Positions 1-8,475 of a stretch of DNA of 40,890 nt are shown here, one piece after another. This DNA comes from CAUJIW01 sp963205175 (GTDB lineage Bacteria; Pseudomonadota; Alphaproteobacteria; Sphingomonadales; Sphingomonadaceae). The stretch lies in the NCBI GenBank assembly GCA_041060555.1, contig JBEUDS010000030.1, one strand, 5' to 3'. How positions within the stretch are numbered: the first letter of the stretch is position 1; each line of letters opens with the position of its first letter. The notes below the pieces were generated by a model. The model saw only the letters and a program-made list of their open reading frames with translations, did no database searches and was not told where the DNA came from. A program made the translations under genes and the position numbers.

Positions 1-303
1 CCCTTCAAAAACCTACAATGAGAAAGAGCGAAGTCGCCTCCCCGCCGAAGTCACCCTCGGCGTCAGCGACAGGCGGCGATATACCCAACCCCAAACCAAA
101 CTGTCAAAACAAATCTTGAAAGAAAAATTGCTTTTCTGTGGATATCGAAATTACACCAACAATATCAATCTATTGGATGCACGCCGCCGGAACGCGCGGC
201 GCCGGGCGACTACTTTGGCGCGCGTTCTCGCCAAGCAGGCAGGCCCGCAGGCAGCAGCGCGCCCTGGTGACGACGCCCCCTTGCCGGCCTATGCTCACGA
301 CTC
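1..303. other. Left-edge intergenic stretch
   Basis: No convincing gene is visible in the first 300 bases. Positions 80-180 are markedly more A/T-rich than the rest of the window and look like promoter DNA for the patatin-like gene that begins at 304. I could not fix a good -35/-10 pair. Short open frames here have no recognisable family motif. Confidence 0.5.
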
Positions 304-1215
304 ATGTGGATACGGCGATCAAAAACCCAGAATTCCAAACCCCAGGGCACCAGGGCCCGAGGCCGGCGCGCCCACGGTCTGCCCCGCCGGCCGCGCATCG
401 GGGTCGCGCTCGGTGGCGGCATGGCGCGGGGCTGGGCGCATATCGGGGTGCTCAAGGCCATGGCCGACCTCGGCCTGGCGCCCGACATCGTCGCCGGCAC
501 CTCGATCGGCGCGGTCGCCGGCGCGGCGTTCGCCTGCGACCGGCTTGATGCCCTGGAGGCGTGGAGCCGGTCGCTGAAGGCCCTGACCTTCTGGCGCCAT
601 ATGCGGCTGCGCGCGCTCGACGGGCTGTTCTCGTCCACCCAGTTCGGCCGCCTGATGCACCAGCAGCTCGGCAGTCACCGTATCGAGGATCTGCCGGTGC
701 CGTTCGGCGTGGTGGCGGCCGATCTCGGCAGCGGTCAGGAAGTCTGGTTGCGCCACGGCGATATGGCGGAAGCCGTGCGGGCCTCGTTCGCGATTCCCGG
801 CTTGTTCGCGCCGGTGGAGATCGAAGGCCGGCCGCTGGCCGATGGCGCCATCGTCAACCCGGTGCCGGTGACGCTGGCGCGCGCCCTTGGCGCCGATCTC
901 GTGGTCGCCATCTCGCTGTCCGGCGAGCTGCTGCCGGGCCACTGGGGGCGGGCCGGACGCCACGGACAGCCCAACCTGTTCGGCAGCATCGCCACCGCCT
1001 TTCACATCATGCAGCACCGGCTGAACCGGGCCAGGCTGGCCGGTGACCCGCCCGACGTGCAGGTGAGCGTGGCCTGCCAGCATGTCGGCCTGATGGACTT
1101 CCAGCGCGCCGAGGAGTTGATCGCGCTGGGCGACGCCGCCCTGCGGGCGGCCGCGCCGCGAATCGAGGCCGCGCTCACCCTGCTGGCGGGCGGGCTTGAG
1201 GAACACCCGGCCTGA
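304..1215 (+). CDS. Patatin-like phospholipase (RssA-type)
   Basis: Predicted serine lipid acyl hydrolase of the patatin family, probably cytoplasmic or peripheral, acting on phospholipids or acyl esters. The glycine-rich oxyanion loop GGGMARG lies at about residues 37-43. The nucleophile elbow GTSIG has Ser67, and the catalytic Asp180 sits in ADGAIVNP, so the Ser-Asp dyad is intact. There is no signal peptide. The first 30 residues are Arg-rich and non-homologous in appearance, so the true start may lie a little downstream of 304. The gene converges on folE with a gap of about 40 bases. The family is firm; the substrate is unknown. Confidence 0.85.
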   Translation: MWIRRSKTQNSKPQGTRARGRRAHGLPRRPRIGVALGGGMARGWAHIGVLKAMADLGLAPDIVAGTSIGAVAGAAFACDRLDALEAWSRSLKALTFWRHMRLRALDGLFSSTQFGRLMHQQLGSHRIEDLPVPFGVVAADLGSGQEVWLRHGDMAEAVRASFAIPGLFAPVEIEGRPLADGAIVNPVPVTLARALGADLVVAISLSGELLPGHWGRAGRHGQPNLFGSIATAFHIMQHRLNRARLAGDPPDVQVSVACQHVGLMDFQRAEELIALGDAALRAAAPRIEAALTLLAGGLEEHPA

Positions 1216-1255
1216 CGCGCCGACGGAGCTCGGACGCCCGACAGCGAGACGGGGC

Positions 1256-1885
1256 TCAGAAGCCCATCAGCGACAGGATTTCCTTGCGCGATTTCTCGTC
1301 GTCGCGGAACACGCCCATCATGCGGCTGGTGGTCATCACCACGCCCGGCGTGTGGACCCCGCGCGCGGTCATGCAGGCATGGGTCGCCTCGATCACCACC
1401 GCCACGCCCAATGGCTGCAGGTGTGTGTTGATGCACTCGGCCACTTCGGCCGTCAGTCGCTCCTGCACCTGCAGACGGCGGGCATAGCCATGCAGCACCC
1501 GGGCCAGCTTGGAGATGCCGACCACCCGGTGGCGCGGCAGATAGGCGATGTGCGCCTTGCCGATGATCGGCGCCATATGGTGCTCGCAGTGGGACTGGAA
1601 GGGGATGTCCTTGAGCAGCACGATCTCGTCGTAGCCGCCCACTTCCTCGAAAGTACGCGCCAGATGCGCGCCGGGATCCTCGGCGTAGCCCCGGAAGTAT
1701 TCGCGAAACGCCCGCGCCACCCGGCCCGGCGTGTCGCGCAGTCCCTCGCGCTCCGGATCGTCGCCCGCCCAGCGGATCATCTCGCGCACGGCATCCTCGA
1801 CGCGTGGCAGGGGAATCGGCGCCAGCTCGTGACCGGGCCCGCCCTCGTCCAGATCATCGTCGCCACCGCAGCCGTGCACGCTCAT
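1256..1885 (-). CDS. folE: GTP cyclohydrolase I
   Basis: Converts GTP to 7,8-dihydroneopterin triphosphate, the first step of tetrahydrofolate synthesis, as a cytoplasmic homodecamer in the known family. The zinc site is complete: Cys100 and His103 in SHCEHH, and Cys171 in HACMTARGV. The C-terminal MTTSRMMGVFRDD stretch is typical. At 209 residues the length is normal, with a polar, poorly conserved N-terminal tail of about 25 residues. The start at 1885 fits because the conserved domain begins soon after it. The gene stands alone, converging on the patatin-like gene. Confidence 0.95.
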   Translation of the reverse strand: MSVHGCGGDDDLDEGGPGHELAPIPLPRVEDAVREMIRWAGDDPEREGLRDTPGRVARAFREYFRGYAEDPGAHLARTFEEVGGYDEIVLLKDIPFQSHCEHHMAPIIGKAHIAYLPRHRVVGISKLARVLHGYARRLQVQERLTAEVAECINTHLQPLGVAVVIEATHACMTARGVHTPGVVMTTSRMMGVFRDDEKSRKEILSLMGF

Positions 1886-1955
1886 GCCTTCACCCTTTCC
1901 GGCCCTGCGTCCTGATCGGGCCGGGCCCGACCGGCGCCCGGGGCGCTGTCAATTC

Positions 1956-1970
1956 GGAGTCAGTTACTCC
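1956..1970. promoter_or_regulatory. Short inverted repeat upstream of folE
   Basis: GGAGT and ACTCC arms of 5 bp flank CAGTT, 70 bases upstream of the folE start. A TTGACA hexamer on the minus strand (1945-1950) lies beside it. It could be an operator, but the arms are short and no regulator is tied to it. The rest of 1886-2135 shows no gene. Confidence 0.25.
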
Positions 1971-2135
1971 ACTAACATAGGCCTTATCGTCGCTCGCCCA
2001 AGCCCTGACCAGCCTGAATGCGCACGATCCGGCATATCGCGCCGCCCATCGCGATCCAGCCGGCGTCCCGGCCGACGACAAACGGCCGGAGCGTCGCCGC
2101 CCCGGCCGTTCAATGCCTGGCACGCGGTCAGCGTG

Positions 2136-3068
2136 TCAGAGCTTCGCGGTGAACTCCGGCACCGCCTGGAACAGGTCGGCGACCAGCCCGAAGTCGGCGA
2201 CCTGGAAGATCGGCGCTTCCTCGTCCTTGTTGATGGCGACGATGACCTTGGAGTCCTTCATGCCGGCGAGGTGCTGGATCGCGCCCGAGATGCCGCACGC
2301 GATGTACAGCTCCGGCGCCACGATCTTGCCGGTCTGGCCGACCTGATAGTCGTTGGGCATGTAGCCGGCGTCCACCGCGGCGCGGCTGGCGCCCACGGCG
2401 GCGCCCAGCTTGTCCGCCAGCGGCTCGATCACGGTCTTGAAGTTCTCCGCCGAGGCCAGCGCCCGGCCACCGGAGACGATGATCTTGGCCGAGGTCAGTT
2501 CCGGACGGTCGGACTTGGAGATCTCCGAGCCGACGAAGGTGGCGACACCCGTGGCCGCCGGGCCCGACACGGCCTCGACCGCCGCCGAGCCACCGGCCGC
2601 TTCCGCCTTCGGGAAAGCGGTGGTGCGCACGGTGATGACCTTCCTGGCGTCGGTCGACTGGACGGTGGCGAACGCCTGACCGCCATAGATCGGCCGCTCG
2701 AAGGTATCGGGCGACACCACGGCGGTGATGTCCGACACCTGGGCGACGTCGAGCAGGGCCGCAACGCGCGGCAGCACGTTCTTGCCGCCGGTCGAGGCGG
2801 CCGCGAGCACGGCGTCGTAGCCGGCGGCGAGCTGCGCCACCAGCGGGGCCAGGTTTTCCGCCAGGCCGTTGGCATAGGCGGCGTCATCGGCCACCAGCAC
2901 CTTGGCGACGCCGGCCACCTTGGCGGCGGCCTCGGCAGCGGCCTGGCAGCCGGCACCGGCCACCAGCACGTGGACGTCGCCGCCCAGCTTGCCGGCCGCC
3001 GTCACCACGGCGAGGGTCGCGTCCTTCAGCGACGCGTTGTCATGATCGGCGAGAACCAGCACGCTCAT
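2136..3068 (-). CDS. etfA: Electron transfer flavoprotein, alpha subunit
   Basis: Alpha subunit of the soluble ETF heterodimer, which collects electrons from acyl-CoA and related dehydrogenases and passes them to ETF:quinone oxidoreductase. The C-terminal FAD domain carries the family motifs VSGGRAL, GQTGK, GISGAIQH and NKDEEAPIF followed by ADFG. The length of 310 residues is usual. Its ATG overlaps the etfB stop in an ATGA tetranucleotide (3065-3068), the classical sign of translational coupling and matched subunit stoichiometry. Confidence in function is high. Confidence 0.96.
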   Translation of the reverse strand: MSVLVLADHDNASLKDATLAVVTAAGKLGGDVHVLVAGAGCQAAAEAAAKVAGVAKVLVADDAAYANGLAENLAPLVAQLAAGYDAVLAAASTGGKNVLPRVAALLDVAQVSDITAVVSPDTFERPIYGGQAFATVQSTDARKVITVRTTAFPKAEAAGGSAAVEAVSGPAATGVATFVGSEISKSDRPELTSAKIIVSGGRALASAENFKTVIEPLADKLGAAVGASRAAVDAGYMPNDYQVGQTGKIVAPELYIACGISGAIQHLAGMKDSKVIVAINKDEEAPIFQVADFGLVADLFQAVPEFTAKL

Positions 3069-3814
3069 GCGATTGCTCCCACTTCCTTGAGTTTAGCCAC
3101 CAGTTCCTCGACGGTCTTGACCTTGATGCCGGCCTGCCGCTTCGGCGGCTCGGACACCTTCAGGGTCTTGAGGCGCGGCGTCACGTCGACGCCGTAGTCC
3201 GCCGGGCTCTTCTCGGCGATCGGCTTCGACTTGGCCTTCATGATGTTCGGCAGCGAGGCATAGCGCGGCTCGTTGAGGCGCAGGTCGGTGGTCACCACCG
3301 CCGGCAGCTTCAGCGCCAGCGTCTCCAGACCGCCGTCGACCTCGCGGGTGACGTTGGCGACGTCACCGGCCACCTCGACCTTGGAGGCGAAGGTGCCCTG
3401 GGCCCAGCCGGTCAGCGCGGCCAGCATCTGGCCGGTCTGGTTGGAATCGTCGTCGATCGCCTGCTTGCCGAGAATGACCAGGCCCGGCTGTTCCTCGGCG
3501 GCGACCTTGGCGAGGATCTTCGCCACCGCCAGCGGCTCGACGACCTCGTCGGTCTTGACCAGGATGCCGCGATCGGCGCCCATGGCGAGCGCGGTGCGCA
3601 GCGTCTCGGTGGACTGCTGCACGCCGATCGATACCACCACGATCTCGGTCGCCACGCCTTTCTCCTTCAGGCGGATAGCTTCCTCGACGGCGATTTCGTC
3701 GAACGGATTCATGCTCATCTTGACGTTGGCAAGCTCAACGCCGGTCTGGTCCGATTTCACCCGGACCTTCACGTTGTAATCAACCACCCGCTTGACGGGC
3801 ACCAGTACTTTCAT
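3065..3814 (-). CDS. etfB: Electron transfer flavoprotein, beta subunit
   Basis: Beta subunit of ETF, which in the family binds AMP and forms the dehydrogenase contact surface. The N-terminal MKVLVPVKRVVDYN, the SMNPFDEIAVEEA block and the LGKQAIDDDSNQTG motif are diagnostic. The 249-residue length is normal. A GAGAGGAG ribosome-binding sequence precedes the ATG. It is first in the etfB-etfA pair. The 232-base gap to the adenosyltransferase gene upstream, with an 18-bp palindrome at 3871-3888, suggests its own promoter and regulator. Confidence 0.96.
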   Translation of the reverse strand: MKVLVPVKRVVDYNVKVRVKSDQTGVELANVKMSMNPFDEIAVEEAIRLKEKGVATEIVVVSIGVQQSTETLRTALAMGADRGILVKTDEVVEPLAVAKILAKVAAEEQPGLVILGKQAIDDDSNQTGQMLAALTGWAQGTFASKVEVAGDVANVTREVDGGLETLALKLPAVVTTDLRLNEPRYASLPNIMKAKSKPIAEKSPADYGVDVTPRLKTLKVSEPPKRQAGIKVKTVEELVAKLKEVGAIA

Positions 3815-3870
3815 GCCTTCGCTCCTCTCTCGGATCGGAGGGAGAGGACTTGAGACCCTCCCAATGCGCG

Positions 3871-3888
3871 GTTGACGTTTGCGTCAAC
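3871..3888. promoter_or_regulatory. Candidate operator upstream of etfBA
   Basis: GTTGACG and CGTCAAC, perfect 7-bp arms, are separated by TTTG and end 57 bases upstream of the etfB ATG. The TTGACGT...GCGTCAA layout resembles, from memory, the sites of the MerR-family regulator LiuR, which is reported to control branched-chain and fatty acid catabolism including etf genes. No liuR gene is in the window, so the link is inference. A half-similar copy, GTCAACGCCGTCGAC, lies just beyond, near 3900. Confidence 0.45.
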
Positions 3889-4046
3889 TCGCGCGCCCGA
3901 GTCAACGCCGTCGACCTCACAATCGACTTGTTAAATTGTGCAGCTTTGTCGCAGCACCCCCGCGGTGCGTCGTTGATCGCGTTGAACAAGCCGACCCGTC
4001 GCAACCGACGACGGCCCGGACGGGCAAATATCACACTGAACGGGCA

Positions 4047-4604
4047 TCAGCGATTGGCGCCCGGCACCCACAGCACGTCCGCCCGCCCCTTGTCATTAAG
4101 GTACCGCGCCATCACGAACAGGTGATCTGACAGGCGGTTGAGATAGTGCACCACCACCGGATTGATTGGATCCTGGGCGGCGGTCTCGGTGGCCAGCCGC
4201 TCGGCCCGGCGCACCACGGTACGAGCGAGGTGCAGGTGCGCCGAGGCCGGCGAGCCGCCGGGCAGGATAAAGGAATCAAGCGGTGCCAGTTCGGCGTTCA
4301 TGACGTCGATCTCGCGCTCCAGCCGCTCGACCTGCGCCGGCAGGACGCGCAGCGCGCCCTCAAGCGCGGTGCCGGGAGTCGCCAGATCGGCCCCAAGATC
4401 GAACAGGTCGTTCTGGATACGCGCCAGCATGGCATCCGCCTCGCCGACGGTGTGCAGCCGGGCGATGCCGATCACCGAACTCGCCTCGTCCACGGTGCCG
4501 TAAGCGGCGATGCGCAGCGCATGCTTGGGCAGCCGCGAACCATCGACCAGGCTGGTTTCGCCCTTGTCGCCGCCGCGCGTGTAGATACGGTTGAGCTTGA
4601 CCAT
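4047..4604 (-). CDS. ATP:cob(I)alamin adenosyltransferase (PduO type)
   Basis: Transfers the adenosyl group of ATP to cob(I)alamin to make adenosylcobalamin, the cofactor of enzymes such as methylmalonyl-CoA mutase. The N-terminal TRGGDKGETSLVDG is the family's ATP-binding signature. The C-terminal RRAERLA followed by NPVVVHYLNRLSDHLFVMAR completes the active site of the PduO/MMAB-type trimer. The 185-residue length is standard. It lies 16 bases downstream of the small twin-membrane gene, probably co-transcribed, with etfBA beyond. Related genes are called pduO, cobO-like or atr; I assign no symbol because usage varies. Confidence 0.93.
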   Translation of the reverse strand: MVKLNRIYTRGGDKGETSLVDGSRLPKHALRIAAYGTVDEASSVIGIARLHTVGEADAMLARIQNDLFDLGADLATPGTALEGALRVLPAQVERLEREIDVMNAELAPLDSFILPGGSPASAHLHLARTVVRRAERLATETAAQDPINPVVVHYLNRLSDHLFVMARYLNDKGRADVLWVPGANR

Positions 4605-4620
4605 GACCCGGTGCGTTCCC

Positions 4621-4821
4621 TCAGCCGCGGCCGGCGAGCAGCAGCAGGACGACGGCCGCGAGGATGGTCAGCCCCTGGAACAGGATGCGGTACCACATCA
4701 TCTGGTTCTGCTTGCGGCCGCTCACGTCCTTGCCGGAGGCCAGCAGGTAGAGCCCGCGCCCGAGCGCGCCGACCGTCGCCAGCGCGCCCAGAATGATGAT
4801 GCCGATCATGAACGTGTTCAT
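4621..4821 (-). CDS. Small twin-transmembrane protein (HIG1-like)
   Basis: A 66-residue inner-membrane protein with two hydrophobic helices, roughly residues 4-28 and 43-63. They are joined by a basic loop containing SGKDVSGRKQNQMMWYRI. The two-helix hairpin and the loop match the alphaproteobacterial twin-transmembrane family related to HIG1 proteins, which in mitochondria assist respiratory complexes. No bacterial function is established here. Placement just upstream of the adenosyltransferase and etfBA, as I recall it from other alphaproteobacteria, supports a real gene in an operon. Confidence 0.8.
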   Translation of the reverse strand: MNTFMIGIIILGALATVGALGRGLYLLASGKDVSGRKQNQMMWYRILFQGLTILAAVVLLLLAGRG

Positions 4822-4898
4822 GCCCCCCGATGTAGTGCGAAAGCCGGCCGGGGGAAAGGGCCAAGGCGTCGCGATCGCTCCCCCCGGGGGGACAGCGG

Positions 4899-5330
4899 TT
4901 ACATCCGGCGTGGAAACGACCAGCAGTCCGGCTCGTGGTCCATGCCGATGCGCGGGTAATAGTCCCGCGCCGCCGGCGCCGCCGAGAGATAGAGCTTGGC
5001 CCGCGGACCAGCGGCCACCCGGGTCTCCTCGATCAGCCGCCGGCCAATGCCCTGGCGCTGGCAGGCGACGTCCACCGCCAGATCGGACAGATAGCAGCAG
5101 AAGGCGTAGTCGGTGATGGCGCGCGACACGCCGACCAGCCGGCCCGCGGCGCGCGCGGTGACGATGATGTCGGCCCGGGCCACCATGGTGGCCAGCCGGT
5201 CGAGGTCATCGACCGGCCGGCGTTCCGCCAGCGTCGAGCGCACCAGGATGTCGCGGAAGTCCGCCGCGGCGAGATCAGGCTCCAGGGCGTAGACGACGGT
5301 GGCGGCGGTGTCGGTCTGGGAGATGGTCAT
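4899..5330 (-). CDS. GNAT family N-acetyltransferase
   Basis: Predicted acetyl-CoA-dependent acetyltransferase, cytoplasmic, 143 residues. Motif A is clear: YLSDLAVDVACQRQGIG followed by RRLIEET, with the QRQGIG turn binding the pyrophosphate of acetyl-CoA. The C-terminal AARDYYPRIGMDH is the usual motif B helix-loop. The substrate cannot be read from sequence. The gene is on the same strand as the twin-membrane gene but 77 bases upstream of it, so co-transcription is possible but unproven. Confidence 0.85.
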   Translation of the reverse strand: MTISQTDTAATVVYALEPDLAAADFRDILVRSTLAERRPVDDLDRLATMVARADIIVTARAAGRLVGVSRAITDYAFCCYLSDLAVDVACQRQGIGRRLIEETRVAAGPRAKLYLSAAPAARDYYPRIGMDHEPDCWSFPRRM

Positions 5331-5410
5331 GGTGGTTGTCCTTGCGATGCGTCTCTCTCCTTCCGCTGAACCCCATCGGCGTCAAGCCGGCGCCACCCGA
5401 GGCCGGCAAC

Positions 5411-5439
5411 AAAACGGGCGGCGCTTGCCGCGCCGCCCG
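5411..5439 (-). terminator. Rho-independent terminator of the chemoreceptor gene
   Basis: On the minus strand a 9-bp perfect G/C stem (CGGGCGGCG and CGCCGCCCG at 5415-5423 and 5431-5439, 7-base loop) is followed directly by four T (the AAAA at 5411-5414 on the plus strand). It lies about 38 bases past the stop of the chemoreceptor gene. This is one of the two clearest intrinsic terminators in the window. Confidence 0.8.
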
Positions 5440-5476
5440 CCAGGTGGTGGTCACAAGGTCTTCAGGGACAAGACGA

Positions 5477-6838
5477 TCAGGCGGCGCGGATGTCGGCGAT
5501 AAACCGCCCCACCGCCTGATGCAGGCTTTCCGCCTGGCGACCCAGATCGCCCGAGGCCTGCGCCACCTGACGCGCGGCGGTGCCGGTTTCCTCGGCGGCG
5601 ACCTTCACCTCGACGATATTACGGGTGACATGTTCAGTGCCGGTGGCGGCGTGCGCGGTGTTGCTGGCGATCTCGCTGACGGCGGATGCCTGCTGCTCGA
5701 CGGCGGCGTTGATGGCAAGGCTGACGTCATTGATGGTGCGCACCGCGTCGCGGATGCCCGTGATCAGGGACACGGTGTCGCCGGTACGGTCCTGGATCGA
5801 TTTGACCTGGGCGGCGATCTCGCCCGTCGCCTGGGCGGTCTGCTTGGCGAGGTTCTTCACTTCCGAGGCAACGACAGCGAAGCCACGCCCGGCCTCGCCG
5901 GCGCGTGCCGCCTCGATGGTCGCGTTGAGCGCCAGCAGGTTGGTCTGGGCGGCGATCTTGGAGATCAGGTCCACCACGGCACCGATGCCCTCGGCGTCCT
6001 TCGACAGCAGACCGACCTGGGCGTTGGTGTCCTCGGCCTTGGTCACGGCGTCACTGACCAGACCCACGGTGTTGCCGACCTGGCTGCCGATCTCGCGGAT
6101 CGACATGCCCATTTCCTCGGTCGCGGCGGCGACCAGCGACACATTGCCGGTGGCTTCCTCGGCGGCCTCCGCCACCGTTTCCGACAGGTCGTTGGTGCGC
6201 CCGGCAGTGGCTGACATCACGTCCGACATGGTGGCGAGCTGCTGGGCGGCGGCGGCGACGCCATCGACGACACCCTTGATCTCCGCCTCGAAGCGGTTGG
6301 CCACCTCGTCGAGCGTCGCCTTCCGGGCGGCGCGCTCCGCCTCGGCATAGGTCTCCAGCAGCAGCTCCAGATCGAACCACGCCGCGCCCTCGGCGACACG
6401 GGTGAGACGCTCAAGCAGTGCCGGCCCGTCGGCCGACAGGACCATCGGGGGCAGCAGCGGCGACGATGCCGCCACATCCGCCCGCAGCATCTCCATCAAG
6501 GCACGCGACACCGTGTAATGACAGACGGCGACCGCATAGCCCGGAATGCCCTCGGCATAAAAGGTCTGCCCCAGCCGCTGGGCTGATTCGACAAAGCCGT
6601 CGCCCCAGTCACCGGTCGCGGTACGGGTCCAGTGTGCCAGGCGCACGGCATGCACCTGCGGGTGCTTCAGGGCCGCCAGTTCGGTCCAGCCCCCCAGCTC
6701 CCCGTGCAGTCGGTCGAGCACCGGTGGCAGGATACGGGCGAAGTAATCGCGAAAACCGCTCAGAACAGTGACATCATCCTCGGTCAGACCGAATGTTGGC
6801 ATCTTCTGCCGCACCAGCGGCATGATCATCTGGCTCAT
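5477..6838 (-). CDS. Globin-fold chemoreceptor (soluble methyl-accepting protein)
   Basis: A 453-residue methyl-accepting protein with no transmembrane segment. Residues about 15-175 form a protoglobin/HemAT-type sensor domain (the LKHPQVHAVRLAHW, AQRLGQTFYAEGIPGY and CHYTVSRALMEML blocks). Residues about 190-450 form the signalling coiled coil, with the hairpin tip containing KIAAQTNLLALNATIEAARA and GEAGRGFAVVA, which contacts CheA/CheW. By my reading the position of the haem proximal His in HemAT-like sensors is Phe93 here, so haem binding is doubtful. It would signal from the cytoplasm. A terminator follows, and an A/T-rich promoter-like stretch (6839-6943) precedes it. Confidence 0.88.
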   Translation of the reverse strand: MSQMIMPLVRQKMPTFGLTEDDVTVLSGFRDYFARILPPVLDRLHGELGGWTELAALKHPQVHAVRLAHWTRTATGDWGDGFVESAQRLGQTFYAEGIPGYAVAVCHYTVSRALMEMLRADVAASSPLLPPMVLSADGPALLERLTRVAEGAAWFDLELLLETYAEAERAARKATLDEVANRFEAEIKGVVDGVAAAAQQLATMSDVMSATAGRTNDLSETVAEAAEEATGNVSLVAAATEEMGMSIREIGSQVGNTVGLVSDAVTKAEDTNAQVGLLSKDAEGIGAVVDLISKIAAQTNLLALNATIEAARAGEAGRGFAVVASEVKNLAKQTAQATGEIAAQVKSIQDRTGDTVSLITGIRDAVRTINDVSLAINAAVEQQASAVSEIASNTAHAATGTEHVTRNIVEVKVAAEETGTAARQVAQASGDLGRQAESLHQAVGRFIADIRAA

Positions 6839-6943
6839 TGAAAAAATCCCCTAACCCCTGCGAAGTTACGCAGATCGGCCTAGCGGCAACGGCTCAATAA
6901 ACCGTTAATTTTATCCGTCCGTATAGGATGATTTAACCAAATA

Positions 6944-7858
6944 TTAATCAATTGTCGGATGCATAGTCGCCGTATCGAAGCCCGCGATCACCTCGGCCGG
7001 CGTCACGCCACGCGCGCGCAGCTCGCGCAGTGCTTCGGCACCATGGCGCTTCGCCAGGCGCTGGCCGCCGGCATCGGTGAGCATCCCGTGATGATGGTAG
7101 GCCGGCGTCGGCAGCCCCAGCACCGCCTGCAGCAGGCGGTGGATGTGGGTGGCGTGGAACAGATCCTCGCCCCGGATGACGTCGGTGACGCCTTGCAGCG
7201 CGTCATCGACCGTCACGCACAGATGGTAGCTCGCCGGTGTCTCCTTGCGTGCCAGTACCACATCGCCCAGGGCCGCCGGATCGGCGCGAATGTTGCCGGC
7301 GCGCGCGTCGTGCCAGTGGAGTTCCCCGGTACGGGCAACCGCCGCCGCCACATCGAGCCGCCAGGCGAAGGGCTGGCCGGCCTCGACGCGCGCCTGCCGT
7401 TCGGCCGCGTCGAGACGCCGGCAGGTGCCGGGGTAGAGCGGGCCCTCCGGCCCGTGCGGTGCGGCGCCGGCACGGGCGATCTCGGCGGCGATCTCGGCGC
7501 GGGTGCAGAAGCAGGGATAAAGCAGGCCGTCCGTGCGCAGCCGGTCGAGCGCCCGGGCGTAGTCGTCCATATGCTCGCCTTGACGGCGCACCGGCGTCTC
7601 CCAGCGCAGACCGAGCCAGGCCAGATCCTCGACAATGCCCGCCACATGCTCGGGCTTGCGACGGGTGGGGTCGATGTCCTCGATGCGCAGCAGGAAGCGG
7701 CCGCCGCGGCTGGCGGCATAGGTGGCGTTAAGCCAGGCCGACCAGGCATGGCCCTTGTGCAGCCAGCCGGTGGGCGACGGCGCGAACCGGGTGACGACCG
7801 GACGATGCGTGGACACCGGGGGCAGGACGGGCGGTGGGGTGGGCGGCATGGATTGCAT
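6944..7858 (-). CDS. gluQ: Glutamyl-Q tRNA(Asp) synthetase
   Basis: A glutamyl-tRNA synthetase paralogue lacking the anticodon-binding half. The family loads glutamate onto the queuosine base of tRNA(Asp). The catalytic domain starts with FAPSPTGWLHKGHAWSA, where HKGH is the HIGH signature. The RIEDIDPTR block follows. A zinc knuckle is seen as CFCTRAEI with a later LYPGTC. The KMSKS region is the reduced LAKRHG form. I chose the ATG at 7858 (304 residues); an ATG at 7885 would add nine unconserved residues, and one at 7849 would remove three. The gene is divergent from the MliC-like lipoprotein. Confidence 0.92.
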   Translation of the reverse strand: MQSMPPTPPPVLPPVSTHRPVVTRFAPSPTGWLHKGHAWSAWLNATYAASRGGRFLLRIEDIDPTRRKPEHVAGIVEDLAWLGLRWETPVRRQGEHMDDYARALDRLRTDGLLYPCFCTRAEIAAEIARAGAAPHGPEGPLYPGTCRRLDAAERQARVEAGQPFAWRLDVAAAVARTGELHWHDARAGNIRADPAALGDVVLARKETPASYHLCVTVDDALQGVTDVIRGEDLFHATHIHRLLQAVLGLPTPAYHHHGMLTDAGGQRLAKRHGAEALRELRARGVTPAEVIAGFDTATMHPTID

Positions 7859-7907
7859 GGTATAAGATGCACGCCGCGCGGCCAACCTGCCGCGTCAGGA
7901 GGGACGC

Positions 7908-8279
7908 ATGGCTGCACACCGGACTATTCCGATTGCCCTGATGCTGGCGACCGCCCTGCTCACCGCCTGCGAACCGGACGCGACGCCGACGGCGACGGCG
8001 ACGGCCCACCCGTTCATTCCGCCGGTGACCTTCGTCTGCGGTCCCGATGGTGGCGCGGACGCGCAGAGCGCCCTGCGCCTCGTCGTCGCCTTCAAGGACG
8101 AACACGCCGAGGTGACGTTGCCGGACGGCACCCGGCTGACGCTGCCGCAGCAGCGCGCCGCCTCGGGCTTCTGGTACGCAACGCCACGCCATGAACTGCG
8201 CGGCAAGGGCCAGGAGGCGACCTGGACCGTCGGCCGGGCGGCGCCGCTGGCCTGCCGGGCCGAGCCGCCCCCCTACTGA
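7908..8279 (+). CDS. MliC-like lysozyme-inhibitor lipoprotein
   Basis: A 123-residue predicted lipoprotein. The signal peptide ends in a lipobox, LLTAC, with lipidated Cys21, followed by a Thr/Ala/Pro linker. Residues about 36-120 resemble the MliC domain: FVCGPDGG, VVAFKDEHAEVTLPDG and RAASGFWYATPRHELRGKGQEATW follow the family pattern of a charged strand, an SG-x-x-Y motif and a closing Cys. Family members protect the cell wall by inhibiting C-type lysozyme. The start is supported by AGGAGGG (7897-7903) four bases before the ATG. The assignment is by pattern; divergence is considerable. Confidence 0.75.
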   Translation: MAAHRTIPIALMLATALLTACEPDATPTATATAHPFIPPVTFVCGPDGGADAQSALRLVVAFKDEHAEVTLPDGTRLTLPQQRAASGFWYATPRHELRGKGQEATWTVGRAAPLACRAEPPPY

Positions 8280-8475
8280 TGCCGCCCGGCGATGCCGGGA
8301 CCGTGTTGACCCTTGACGGCCCACGAGATGCCGTGGTGTCATGAGGACGACACACGAAGTGTAGTAGTTGCAGGCGTAGTGAGTTTCGAGTCGAGCGGCC
8401 GTCGCTGGCCGGCTTGAGTGCGACAAGTCCGTGCCATCCTTGCGGTCGCTGCCCAGAAGCGGAGGCGAACGCGGC

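Noticed and set aside
1890..2123. Small minus-strand gene between folE and etfA
   Set aside because: Arg/Ala-rich, no motif and no good ribosome-binding site. It more likely overlaps regulatory DNA.
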